Source: JANQUM01 sp047630355 (GTDB lineage Bacteria > Bacteroidota > Bacteroidia > Cytophagales > Spirosomataceae). From it: a stretch of 17,678 nt of DNA. Position 1 is the stretch's first letter, and the number at the start of each line of letters is the position of its first letter. A program made the position numbers and the translations under genes. Positions 1-7,073 of the stretch are shown here, piece by piece. Under the pieces are notes generated by a model. It was not told the DNA's origin. It worked only from the letters and a program-made list of their open reading frames with translations, and searched no databases. Location: positions 1-17,678 of the forward strand of contig JBLHXN010000069.1 of NCBI GenBank assembly GCA_047630355.1, read 5' to 3'.

Positions 1-355
1 TACGGGTCAATAGTGGCCAAAGTGAATTTATGTGGGCTTCGACAGCTGCGGAAGTATCACTTTTAAAATTAGAGGAATAAGAAACAGGAAGTTCAAAATG
101 AGCCTTCACAAACTTCTTTAGATTGAACGTATCGCTCATTTTCTGCTCTTTGTAAGCATTCATGATAAAAGTAGATCCGAATTTAGGTACGCAATCAACG
201 AAGGTTTTAGAGTCCTCAAATACGCTGTTCATTTGCACTTTCTCAAAGAGTTCGCCATAAACATCATCGGGAGACCTTAATTCTTTTTCTTCTACTCCGT
301 CTCCGCAAGACCAGACGGATAGTACTACTACTGCTATTATTAATATTCTTCTCAT
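1..355 (-). CDS. treA: Alpha,alpha-trehalase (GH37), N-terminal part, lipoprotein
   Basis: Only the first 118 codons lie in the window; the gene runs off the left edge. The start is the ATG at 355-353. Residues 1-17 look like a lipoprotein signal peptide (RR, then a run of I/V/L), ending in VWSC with Cys18 as the likely lipidated residue. The following text is typical of the N-terminus of glycoside hydrolase family 37 trehalases: VYGELFEKVQ, the KTFVDCVPK block and, at the edge, HINSLWPLLTR, which precedes the catalytic barrel in this family. The enzyme splits trehalose into two glucose molecules. With a lipoprotein signal it should act in the periplasm or at the cell surface. The acidic stretch after the Cys (GDGVEEKE) resembles the export signals of surface lipoproteins in this phylum, which is suggestive only. 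The catalytic motifs lie outside the window. The family call is from memory of the family, without a search. Confidence 0.85.
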   Translation of the reverse strand, partial: MRRILIIAVVVLSVWSCGDGVEEKELRSPDDVYGELFEKVQMNSVFEDSKTFVDCVPKFGSTFIMNAYKEQKMSDTFNLKKFVKAHFELPVSYSSNFKSDTSAAVEAHINSLWPLLTR

Positions 356-408
356 GAATTTCTAAGTAAATTTTATAGGTTAACTAAAAGTAAGACGCGA
401 CTTGAAAT

Positions 409-438
409 CAAAAATAGCTAAATTGGTGTCTTGAATAA
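409..438 (-). promoter_or_regulatory. Predicted Bacteroidota-type promoter of the trehalase gene
   Basis: Read on the minus strand there is TATTTTTG (416-409), a perfect match to the -7 pattern TAnnTTTG. TTTA sits 19 bases upstream of it where TTTG is expected. Transcription would start near 402, giving a leader of about 46 bases before the ATG at 355. The site is inferred from pattern and spacing only. Confidence 0.5.
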
Positions 439-478
439 AGTCCGTACCTGATATAATGTTTAAAACTACCTTCGCATT

Positions 479-1381
479 ATGAAATACTTTTTATTCACGA
501 TAATGCTTTTTGGTGGGGCAATTTCTTTCGGTCAACAATCTGATTGTTTGTTAAGTAGAAAGACAATTTTGAAAAATAATAAGTTGACTTACGAACAAAC
601 CAATCTTTACAACCCAAGCCAACAGATTATAGAAAAGAAAGAGCTTTTTTTGGAAGAAAAGCCCGTCAAATACACAAAAAACGAACGCTACGTTTACGAT
701 AATAGAGGTAATATTACTGAACTCACAATGCTGTTAAACGACGTGTTTGAAAAAACAGTTTTTCGTAAGTTCAACGTAAATAATCAATTATTAGAAGAAG
801 CGGTTGTTTCAAAAGATGGTAGTAAAGCGAACCTGATGAAAAGCATAAATGGTAACGAAACGAAAAACTTCAATCCTGATGGAACGTTCACAAATACAGT
901 AAAGGAAAAAACTATTGACGGAAAAACTACCAAAGAAATAGCTTACGATATAAAGGGAAGTCAAAGTTCTGCAACAGAATTTGCTTACGACTCACAAGGT
1001 AAATTAATCCAACAATCAAGAACTGAAGTCTTACGAAATAGAACTACTAAAACGGTCTTTAAACGAGACGAAAACGGTGTGGTTTTGGAAGAGATTGTGA
1101 CAATCAATACCGAACCTTTTAGTAGAAACGTTTACGAAATAAATGACACTGGGAAAATTGCTAAAACAAAAGCTTTTAACCGTTATGAGCAATTAGATTA
1201 CGAGTTGATTTACACGTATAATGTAAACGGAGATATCGCTTCGGAATCATATTCTTATAGCAGTGAACTGATAACTAAAAAGGAAAATAAGTACGATGAA
1301 AATGGTAATCTCACCCAACAAAATAACTTTGAACGAGGGAAGTTGGTTAGTTCTGTAAAGTGGGAATACATTTGTTCTTAA
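479..1381 (+). CDS. Secreted protein with YD/RHS-like repeats, function unknown
   Basis: This 300-residue protein starts with a clear Sec signal peptide (residues 1-18, MKYFLFTIMLFGGAISFG), so it is exported. The mature part contains about nine copies of a short pattern, aromatic-D/N-x-x-G-x, at residues 73, 98, 131, 156, 170, 196, 219, 247 and 272, mostly 23-28 residues apart. This resembles YD (RHS-type) repeats, which fold as strings of beta-hairpins. The protein is far shorter than true RHS toxins and has no toxin tip or recognisable enzyme motif. Cys23 and Cys299 sit near the two ends and could close the fold with a disulfide. It is divergent from the trehalase gene and 53 bases ahead of nadA. 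A role as a cell-surface or periplasmic scaffold is possible, but I cannot assign a function. Confidence 0.8.
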   Translation: MKYFLFTIMLFGGAISFGQQSDCLLSRKTILKNNKLTYEQTNLYNPSQQIIEKKELFLEEKPVKYTKNERYVYDNRGNITELTMLLNDVFEKTVFRKFNVNNQLLEEAVVSKDGSKANLMKSINGNETKNFNPDGTFTNTVKEKTIDGKTTKEIAYDIKGSQSSATEFAYDSQGKLIQQSRTEVLRNRTTKTVFKRDENGVVLEEIVTINTEPFSRNVYEINDTGKIAKTKAFNRYEQLDYELIYTYNVNGDIASESYSYSSELITKKENKYDENGNLTQQNNFERGKLVSSVKWEYICS

Positions 1382-1434
1382 GAAACGAATCGCTACTTCC
1401 ATCGTCTAAAAATAAATAAATAACTCACTACAAT

Positions 1435-2409
1435 ATGAATACTGAAACTATCAATACAATAGACATAGACATTGTCGCAGAAATTGAGAAGCTTAAAAAA
1501 GAAAAGAATGCGGTGATTCTTGCCCATTATTACCAGACTTCAGACATTCAAGATGTTGCCGATTATATAGGAGACAGTCTTGGTTTATCACAGCAAGCTG
1601 CCAAAACTGACGCTGATATGATTGTCTTTGCGGGAGTAAGATTTATGGCGGAGACGGCAAAAATTCTTTCGCCGTCGAAGAAAGTGGTCTTACCAGATAT
1701 TAACGCTGGATGTTCGTTAGAAGAATCTGCTCCGGCGGATAAATTTATTGCTTTCAAGAAACTACATCCCGATGCGGTCGTGATTTCTTACGTAAACTGC
1801 TCGGCGGAATTGAAAACATTGACGGATATTGTTTGCACAAGCACCAACGCTGTAAAAATTGTGGAAAGCGTTCCGAAAAATCAACCCATTATTTTTGCCC
1901 CTGATAAAAACCTCGGTGATTACCTGAACCGGGTTACGGGTCGAAATATGATTTTGTGGGACGGTGCCTGTATGGTTCACGAAACATTTTCGGCTAAAAT
2001 GATTACAGAACTTCGGGAAAAACACCCGGATGCTACTATTATTGCTCACCCTGAAAGCGAAACGCCTGTCTTAGACATTGCCGATTATATCGGTTCAACG
2101 ACCGGGCTTTTAAAATATACGATTAATAATCCAAGTAAGGAGTTTATCGTAGCGACAGAGTCGGGTATTTTGCACCAAATGCGGAAAGCATCACCGAATA
2201 AGAAATTCCATATTGCCCCGACGGTCAGAAATGGTCAGGCGTGCCAGGCGTGTTCGGATTGCCCACACATGAAGCTGAACACAATGGAAAAATTATACAA
2301 TTGTCTGAAAGACGGATCTCCCGAAATAGTTCTCCCGCAAGACGTAATAGATGCCGCTCGATTACCAATTGAACGAATGCTCGAAATTTCGGTTAAATGG
2401 GGTTTGTAA
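1435..2409 (+). CDS. nadA: Quinolinate synthase
   Basis: NadA condenses iminoaspartate (from NadB) with dihydroxyacetone phosphate to form quinolinate, the de novo precursor of NAD, in the cytoplasm. It carries a [4Fe-4S] cluster. The 324 residues match the family: AHYYQ at 30-34, GDSLGLS at 46-52, AGVRFMAETAK at 66-76 and AGCSLE at 91-96. The cluster cysteines expected for the family are visible as Cys122 (YVNCSAE), Cys179 (DGACMVH) and the C-x-x-C-x-x-CP motif at 270-276. The length is normal and nothing is missing. Neither nadB nor nadC is in the window. The gene ends 9 bases from the stop of a cysteine desulfurase on the other strand. The 53 bases upstream hold no convincing promoter, so it may have a weak one or be read through from the preceding secreted-protein gene. 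Confidence 0.97.
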   Translation: MNTETINTIDIDIVAEIEKLKKEKNAVILAHYYQTSDIQDVADYIGDSLGLSQQAAKTDADMIVFAGVRFMAETAKILSPSKKVVLPDINAGCSLEESAPADKFIAFKKLHPDAVVISYVNCSAELKTLTDIVCTSTNAVKIVESVPKNQPIIFAPDKNLGDYLNRVTGRNMILWDGACMVHETFSAKMITELREKHPDATIIAHPESETPVLDIADYIGSTTGLLKYTINNPSKEFIVATESGILHQMRKASPNKKFHIAPTVRNGQACQACSDCPHMKLNTMEKLYNCLKDGSPEIVLPQDVIDAARLPIERMLEISVKWGL

Positions 2410-2418
2410 ATTAAGAGA

Positions 2419-3558
2419 TTAGCTGTTTATAATTGAATGGTAAACGCTGATGACATGACTTGCCGCTGTATGAATATCTTCATCGTTGGTGAACCGTCCC
2501 AAACTAAACCGAACGGATGCGTACGCCAGTTCATTAGAAAGCCCCATCGCTTTTAAAACGTGTGACGGTTCGGTGGCGGCTGAATTGCACGCCGAACCGT
2601 TTGAAATCGCTATTTTATTCAACCGCATTAATAATTCTTCGCCGTCAACTTTTGGGAAACTAATATTTGAAATATGAGATAAACGGTCAGCATGTTGATC
2701 GTTTATCTTAATTCCGGACAATTTTTCTTGCAAGAGTGCTTCGAGTAAATCTCTTAGTTTTTCAATTCTTTTGTTTTCTTCAATTTCTTCTGAAGCCAAC
2801 TTGCATGCTTCCCCGAACCCAACAATTCCACTGATATTTAGTGTTCCTCCTCGGAGGTTTCGCTCTTGTCCGCCGCCGTGCTGCTGGGATAAAACAGAAA
2901 CCCCTTTTTTGATGAATAATGCTCCAACGCCTTTCGGGCCGTAAATTTTATGACTCGAAAAACTCAGTAAATCAATGCTTAACTCAGTAACTGATACGGG
3001 TATTTTCCCAACTGTTTGAGTTGCATCAACGTGAACAAGAATATTGCTTGCGTGAGCAATTGCTGTAATGTCTTTTATCGGATGAATTACGCCCGTTTCG
3101 TTATTTCCCCAAAGCAGCGAAATTAAAATCGTATTTTCTTGAATGGTATTTTTGAGAATATTTAAATCAAGTGTACCATGAGAATCTACGGGCAAATAGC
3201 TCACCTCAACACCTTGACTTTCGAGTGATTTACAAACTTCGAGCGTGGCTTTGTGTTCGGTCGTGATTGTGATTATGTGCTTTTTTCCTCTGGAACTTGA
3301 CTGAGATGTTCCCTTTATCGCCAAATTAATGGCTTCCGTTGCCCCCGAAGTAAAGATAATTTCTTTTGCCGCTGCTCCAATGCAATCTGCTACTTGGCGG
3401 CGGGCGGTTGCCACGACTTCGGCAGCAACCCAACCGTAGGCGTGCTGTCGGCTTCCCGCATTTCCGAAGTGTTGCGTAAAGTAGGGTAACATAACTTCTA
3501 AAACCCGTTTATCCATCGGAGTTGTAGCAGCGTAATCAAGATAAATAGGATAATTCAT
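2419..3558 (-). CDS. Cysteine desulfurase, IscS/NifS type, without the IscS C-terminal tail
   Basis: This PLP enzyme takes sulfur from cysteine and passes it on as a persulfide for Fe-S cluster assembly or tRNA thiolation. I chose the ATG at 3558 (MNYPIYLDYAATTP), since the family begins at this point. An in-frame ATG at 3600 would add 14 unlikely residues. That leaves 379 residues. Visible landmarks are H102 (TTEHKA), D178 and Q181 (HVDATQ), the PLP lysine K204 in SSHKIYGPKG, the RGGT phosphate region (236-239), and the catalytic C324 in a long loop reading NGSACNSA, the class I (IscS-like) form. Full-length IscS proteins are near 400 residues and end in a tail that helps bind IscU. Here the chain stops about 20 residues earlier. 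No iscU, iscA or ferredoxin gene is adjacent. It converges on nadA, an Fe-S enzyme. Confidence 0.94.
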   Translation of the reverse strand: MNYPIYLDYAATTPMDKRVLEVMLPYFTQHFGNAGSRQHAYGWVAAEVVATARRQVADCIGAAAKEIIFTSGATEAINLAIKGTSQSSSRGKKHIITITTEHKATLEVCKSLESQGVEVSYLPVDSHGTLDLNILKNTIQENTILISLLWGNNETGVIHPIKDITAIAHASNILVHVDATQTVGKIPVSVTELSIDLLSFSSHKIYGPKGVGALFIKKGVSVLSQQHGGGQERNLRGGTLNISGIVGFGEACKLASEEIEENKRIEKLRDLLEALLQEKLSGIKINDQHADRLSHISNISFPKVDGEELLMRLNKIAISNGSACNSAATEPSHVLKAMGLSNELAYASVRFSLGRFTNDEDIHTAASHVISVYHSIINS

Positions 3559-3561
3559 TAT

Positions 3562-3596
3562 TTTGAAACTGAATACTTTTAAAATTAATAACTTTG
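3562..3596 (+). promoter_or_regulatory. Predicted promoter of the SGNH-like lipoprotein gene
   Basis: TAACTTTG at 3589-3596 matches the -7 pattern TAnnTTTG. A TTTG at 3562-3565 is present upstream, but the spacer is 23 bases, longer than the usual 19-21. Transcription would start near 3603, about 25 bases before the ATG at 3627. This also argues against the TTG at 3594, inside this box, as the start codon. Confidence 0.45.
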
Positions 3597-3626
3597 TCAC
3601 GGGATAAAGCAGAAATCTATCAAAAT

Positions 3627-4631
3627 ATGTTAAAAATAGTTCGGCACTTTGCTCTAATATTATTCGCTTTCTTGTGGTTTTTAGGTTGTTCGCCCGATAC
3701 CGCCCGATGGTTAGGAAAACAAGGATTGGTAGAAGATGATTACCGTTACGGTGATTTATATCGCTTTTCTAACTTAAAAAAATTTCGGGTTCCGGTTGAA
3801 AAGTGCGAAGCCATAAAATCCTTGTCTAAGGTTCCGGTTAATCTTTTCCTTTTTGGCGATAGCTTTACTGAAGAAGGACGTATTGAAGTAAACCATTTTG
3901 CAGCCAAAAATTTCATCCGAAACTTTGTTGCGGTAGATGGCTACGTTCGTCTATCGCCCAAAGAAAATAATGTGTTGATTATCGAAACGGTCGAGCGGCA
4001 TTTTCGGGAACGATTTGACTTGGTTTATACGCACGTAAAAGTAAATCAAACCGAGCCACTTGTACAAGAAAAAACGCTTTGGCAACATATCTTAGCTTGG
4101 GAATTACCTTATAAAACCGAGTCTCACGAATCTATTCTATTTGGTTCGGATTTCTTCTTCACGTTTAAAGAATGGAAAGCGGCAATTAATCAACATATTT
4201 TCCACCGAACGGATGAGAATGTTCGATTATCAAAAGATGGAAAGCACATCGTTTACGGACTTGCGGCGAATCCCGGCCCGAATTCGAGTTTTTGTAGAGT
4301 TACCAACAATGAAATAGATCGTTTGGTGGAAAATATCAACGGAACGTACGCGAAATACAAGTCCGAAGGTTTTATTGAAGTTTACCTTAACATCATTCCG
4401 AATAAGACTTCAATTTTAGCGATAGATTTGGGAGAATATAATCACTTGATCGAACGCATTCAGCAACATCCTAACTTGAAAATGCCGTTCATTGACTCGT
4501 ACGGTTCTTTAAATTCAGGCGGAGAAAAGCTTTTTGACAAAGGCGATACCCATTGGAATTGCGAAGGCAAGCAATTGTGGATAAACGAGGTGAACAAAAG
4601 ACTGACGGTAATAGGGAATTCAGCGGAGTAA
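3627..4631 (+). CDS. Lipoprotein with predicted SGNH hydrolase-like fold (possible O-acyl transferase or esterase)
   Basis: The start is the ATG at 3627, giving 334 residues; an in-frame TTG at 3594 would add 11 residues ahead of the signal peptide and lies in the promoter box. Residues 1-20 are a signal peptide ending in WFLGC, with Cys21 as the likely lipid anchor. LFLFGDSFTEEG (73-84) looks like block I of SGNH hydrolases, with Ser79 as the nucleophile. GDTHWN (306-311) near the C-terminus resembles the Asp-x-His-Trp motif of AlgJ/AlgX/DHHW proteins, giving D307 and H309 to complete a triad. IIPNKTS (256-262) is also like that group. Such proteins transfer or remove acetyl groups on exported polysaccharides. 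The gene overlaps the end of the convergent glycosyltransferase gene by 12 bases. The fold is a reasonable inference and the substrate is unknown. Confidence 0.6.
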   Translation: MLKIVRHFALILFAFLWFLGCSPDTARWLGKQGLVEDDYRYGDLYRFSNLKKFRVPVEKCEAIKSLSKVPVNLFLFGDSFTEEGRIEVNHFAAKNFIRNFVAVDGYVRLSPKENNVLIIETVERHFRERFDLVYTHVKVNQTEPLVQEKTLWQHILAWELPYKTESHESILFGSDFFFTFKEWKAAINQHIFHRTDENVRLSKDGKHIVYGLAANPGPNSSFCRVTNNEIDRLVENINGTYAKYKSEGFIEVYLNIIPNKTSILAIDLGEYNHLIERIQQHPNLKMPFIDSYGSLNSGGEKLFDKGDTHWNCEGKQLWINEVNKRLTVIGNSAE

Positions 4632-5795
4632 TTTCCCAAATATCGTGCTGGCAAAAGCAGTTTCGGAGTTCTCGTTTGCCAAAGCTTCCATTGACATTTC
4701 ATTGACCGAAATTCCGTTTTTTAAAACCTCCGTGAATGCTTTCGCAATCTCCTCGGGATTGGCAGAATCTACGGTAATTCCTAGAGCTTTTTCGCTAACT
4801 AATTTACCCACCAAGCCATAGTCAGACGAAATGAGTGGTTTTCGGGAAATTGCCGCCCGAATTACGATTTGACTCATCCCGACATGTTGCTGATATAATG
4901 CCAACACGTAATCTGAAAGCTCAAAGTATTGTTGGGTTTTTGCTCCTTTGACTTCTTCAAATGCCGTTTTTACGATAATACTATTTGGAAGTTCACGGAT
5001 TAAGTGTTCAATTTTTTCTTGATAATCAGTTGCGATAACACCAACGAGTACTAATTGAACCTGTTTCAGGTCTGTTGAATCCATTAACTCAAGGGCGGAG
5101 ATAACTTTTTCAATTCCCTTTCGGTCATCCAAAAAACCAAATAGCAAAAGCGTTTTTTTGTTCTGGTTCAAGCCCAATTCGTTTTGCAGTGAATTAACTT
5201 CACTTACTGAAACCTCGTAAGACCGCACAGGATCACTTATGGGTAAAATGGTTGTTTTTTTAGAGATTGACTTTATTACTGTAACGGCAGATTTATCGAG
5301 CGAAAAAACAGTATTCAAAAACGGCTTATCGAGGATTCGTCGTAGCATCCACTTTTTACGCAGAGCGTTCAAATTGGATTTCCAATCGGTTGTTTTGTAG
5401 TGAAAGTCCGGGCGAAAATAGATTCCCGAAACAGGGCAGGGTGGAGGCGAACCAAAAAGTAATCCGATTTGAAAAACATCGAAGTACATTAGTAATCCCT
5501 GAGTTGCTTGGTACTCTTTTGCAAACCGACAAAATAATTGCCATTCGTTGTACGAGCGTTTAAAAATATTTTGCTGATGTAAATTCGTAATTTTAGATTC
5601 CGAAATTCCGACAAATGTTAGTTTATTTGCGTGAGTGCTGTACCTTTTCTCAAATACTGTAATCAGACGCTCATCCGTAACTACGGTTAATTGACAATTG
5701 GGATTACGTTGCTGATAATTGATCAGGGACGAAATGTAGTCGGCGTGATGTCCACGTAAATCTGTATCAAATAACAGGATATTTTTTGATGGCAT
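4620..5795 (-). CDS. Glycosyltransferase, GT4-like, without the usual E-x7-E motif
   Basis: I place the start at the ATG at 5795 (MPSKNILLFDTD), 4 bases past the stop of the upstream glycosyltransferase; an ATG at 5825 would overlap that gene and add ten residues. The 391-residue chain shows a two-domain GT-B layout. The N-terminal half begins with a beta strand and RGHH (14-17). The C-terminal half begins with LLLFGFLDDRKGIEKVISAL (216-235), a typical start of the nucleotide-sugar-binding domain. Where GT4 enzymes carry EGFGxPxLEA, this protein has VGMSQIVIRAAISRKPLI (305-322), so both glutamates are absent. No signal peptide or membrane segment is seen, so it should work in the cytoplasm or at the inner face of the membrane. 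It is the second gene of a pair and probably acts on the same glycan as its partner. The sugar and acceptor are unknown. Confidence 0.85.
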   Translation of the reverse strand: MPSKNILLFDTDLRGHHADYISSLINYQQRNPNCQLTVVTDERLITVFEKRYSTHANKLTFVGISESKITNLHQQNIFKRSYNEWQLFCRFAKEYQATQGLLMYFDVFQIGLLFGSPPPCPVSGIYFRPDFHYKTTDWKSNLNALRKKWMLRRILDKPFLNTVFSLDKSAVTVIKSISKKTTILPISDPVRSYEVSVSEVNSLQNELGLNQNKKTLLLFGFLDDRKGIEKVISALELMDSTDLKQVQLVLVGVIATDYQEKIEHLIRELPNSIIVKTAFEEVKGAKTQQYFELSDYVLALYQQHVGMSQIVIRAAISRKPLISSDYGLVGKLVSEKALGITVDSANPEEIAKAFTEVLKNGISVNEMSMEALANENSETAFASTIFGKLLR

Positions 5796-5799
5796 ATTA

Positions 5800-6894
5800 T
5801 CAGATAACACTTTCGTAAACGGCAAGCGTTTGTTGAGTCATTTTTTCGATAGAAAAGTCTGCAAATCGTTTGCGACCTTTAGTAATTAGATCGGCCCGAA
5901 GGTCGGCATTCTTGATTATTTGTTCAACAGCATCCGCAATAGATATTTGCGACTCAGGGTCGAAGTATAAAGCCGCGTTTTGAGCGACTTCAGGAAAACA
6001 CGAGGAATCACTGAGTACAACTGGGCAATCACTGGCAAATGCTTCTAAAATAGGAATGCCAAAGCCTTCGTATTTTGAAGGATAAACAAACGCCAAAGTA
6101 TTCTGGTAAAGCGTTTTTAGTTCGCTGTCGTTCACTTTTCGCTGGCTAATCAAATGGCTTATGCCGAGTTTGTGAATGGCTTCGTTTTCTTCCGTCGTAA
6201 ACTCTCCACCACCGCTGCAAAGCAATGAAATGTTTTCGGTTTTGAGTAACTCAGCAGTAGCTTCTACGAAAGGGATGAACTGTTTGTAGTCATTCCGGCT
6301 ACCAACGTATAGCAGGTACTTAGCGGGTAAGTTGGCTACTCCGACTGGTTGAATTTCGTGAAAGTTAGTAGCGTGATAAATGACCACGATTTTATCTTCT
6401 TCAATATCAAAAACTTCGACTAAATCCTTTTTTGTATTTTCAGAAACCGCAATCACTTTAGCGGCTTTGGTCAACAATTTTTTCTTGACCTCTTTACTCA
6501 CATTGTCTAAGTGGCCGTATTTCTCGCCGAACTTATCTTTGATTGCATCGTGGTACGTGATAACAAAGGGTTTTGTGCCAATAAAGTCTAGAAAGTAAGG
6601 GCTGTAAAAAGTAGGATGAAATACGTCAAATTTCTTCTCGAGTAAATTAGTTGCTGCCCCCAGGCGATTCAGATGGGATAAAATGGTACAAGTCAAGCGA
6701 TACCCAAGAAAGTAAGTATAAGACTTCCCCTTAAAATAGCGTTGATTTTGAAGATATAAATTATTGGAGAATCCAGTGGCAAGATTGACTGCGTGACCAT
6801 TCGTAGATAGGTTACCCATCAAATCTGCGAAGTAGCGAGATACGCCGCCATAAATAGTTCCTGTAAAGGCCTGATGGTCGTAGAGAATTCTCAT
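5800..6894 (-). CDS. Glycosyltransferase family 4
   Basis: This 364-residue protein has the full set of GT4 (GT-B fold) landmarks. The N-terminus MRILYDHQAF leads into the glycine-rich YGGVSRY (15-21), typical of the acceptor domain. HPTFYSP (93-99) and ITYHDAI (112-118) follow. YVGSRNDYK (196-204) opens the nucleotide-sugar domain, and YPSKYEGFGIPILEAFASD (271-289) holds the E-x7-E pair E276 and E284. GT4 enzymes of this kind transfer a hexose from a nucleotide sugar, with retention, during lipopolysaccharide, capsule or exopolysaccharide synthesis. The start codon lies only 29 bases beyond the 3' end of tRNA-Val, so the gene may be carried on the tRNA transcript. It is followed after 4 bases by a second glycosyltransferase, so the two form an operon. 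The exact sugar cannot be read from the sequence. Confidence 0.94.
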   Translation of the reverse strand: MRILYDHQAFTGTIYGGVSRYFADLMGNLSTNGHAVNLATGFSNNLYLQNQRYFKGKSYTYFLGYRLTCTILSHLNRLGAATNLLEKKFDVFHPTFYSPYFLDFIGTKPFVITYHDAIKDKFGEKYGHLDNVSKEVKKKLLTKAAKVIAVSENTKKDLVEVFDIEEDKIVVIYHATNFHEIQPVGVANLPAKYLLYVGSRNDYKQFIPFVEATAELLKTENISLLCSGGGEFTTEENEAIHKLGISHLISQRKVNDSELKTLYQNTLAFVYPSKYEGFGIPILEAFASDCPVVLSDSSCFPEVAQNAALYFDPESQISIADAVEQIIKNADLRADLITKGRKRFADFSIEKMTQQTLAVYESVI

Positions 6895-6923
6895 TATTAT
6901 AGGTCAAAAAAAGTTCTAAAATG

Positions 6924-6998
6924 TAGGATGTAGCGGATTCGAACCGCTGACCTTCGCCCTGTCAAGGCGATGCTCTAAACCAACTGAGCTAACATCCT
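6924..6998 (-). tRNA. tRNA-Val (anticodon GAC)
   Basis: The minus strand folds into a full cloverleaf of 75 bases. The acceptor stem is AGGATGT with ACATCCT (7 pairs), the D stem GCTC with GAGC, the anticodon stem TCGCC with GGCGA around the loop TTGACAG, the variable loop AGGTC, and the T stem AGCGG with CCGCT around TTCGAAT. The anticodon GAC reads GUC and GUU valine codons. The discriminator base is A and CCA is not encoded. It lies between the MFS gene (75 bases upstream) and the first glycosyltransferase (29 bases downstream). Confidence 0.95.
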
Positions 6999-7030
6999 GC
7001 GTTTGTTGAATGGCAGCAGAGATACAACCA

Positions 7031-7060
7031 CAAAAATAGTGGTTAGCGATTGATTAACAA
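7031..7060 (-). promoter_or_regulatory. Predicted promoter of tRNA-Val
   Basis: On the minus strand TTG (7060-7058), then exactly 19 bases, then TATTTTTG (7038-7031). Both boxes match the Bacteroidota pattern perfectly. Transcription would begin near 7024, about 25 bases ahead of the tRNA. The -7 box is also the loop of a 6-bp inverted repeat, AACCAC and GTGGTT (7026-7044). That repeat has no T run after it, so I do not call it a terminator. Confidence 0.65.
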
Positions 7061-7073
7061 GGGAATTGGGAAA

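Noticed and set aside
467..474. TACCTTCG as a -7 box for the secreted repeat protein
   Set aside because: It lies only 4 bases before the ATG, so the transcript would start within or after the start codon, and no TTG lies at the right distance.
7026..7044. Hairpin AACCAC/GTGGTT as terminator of the MFS gene
   Set aside because: The stem is only 6 bp, no T run follows it, and its loop is the -7 box of the tRNA-Val promoter.
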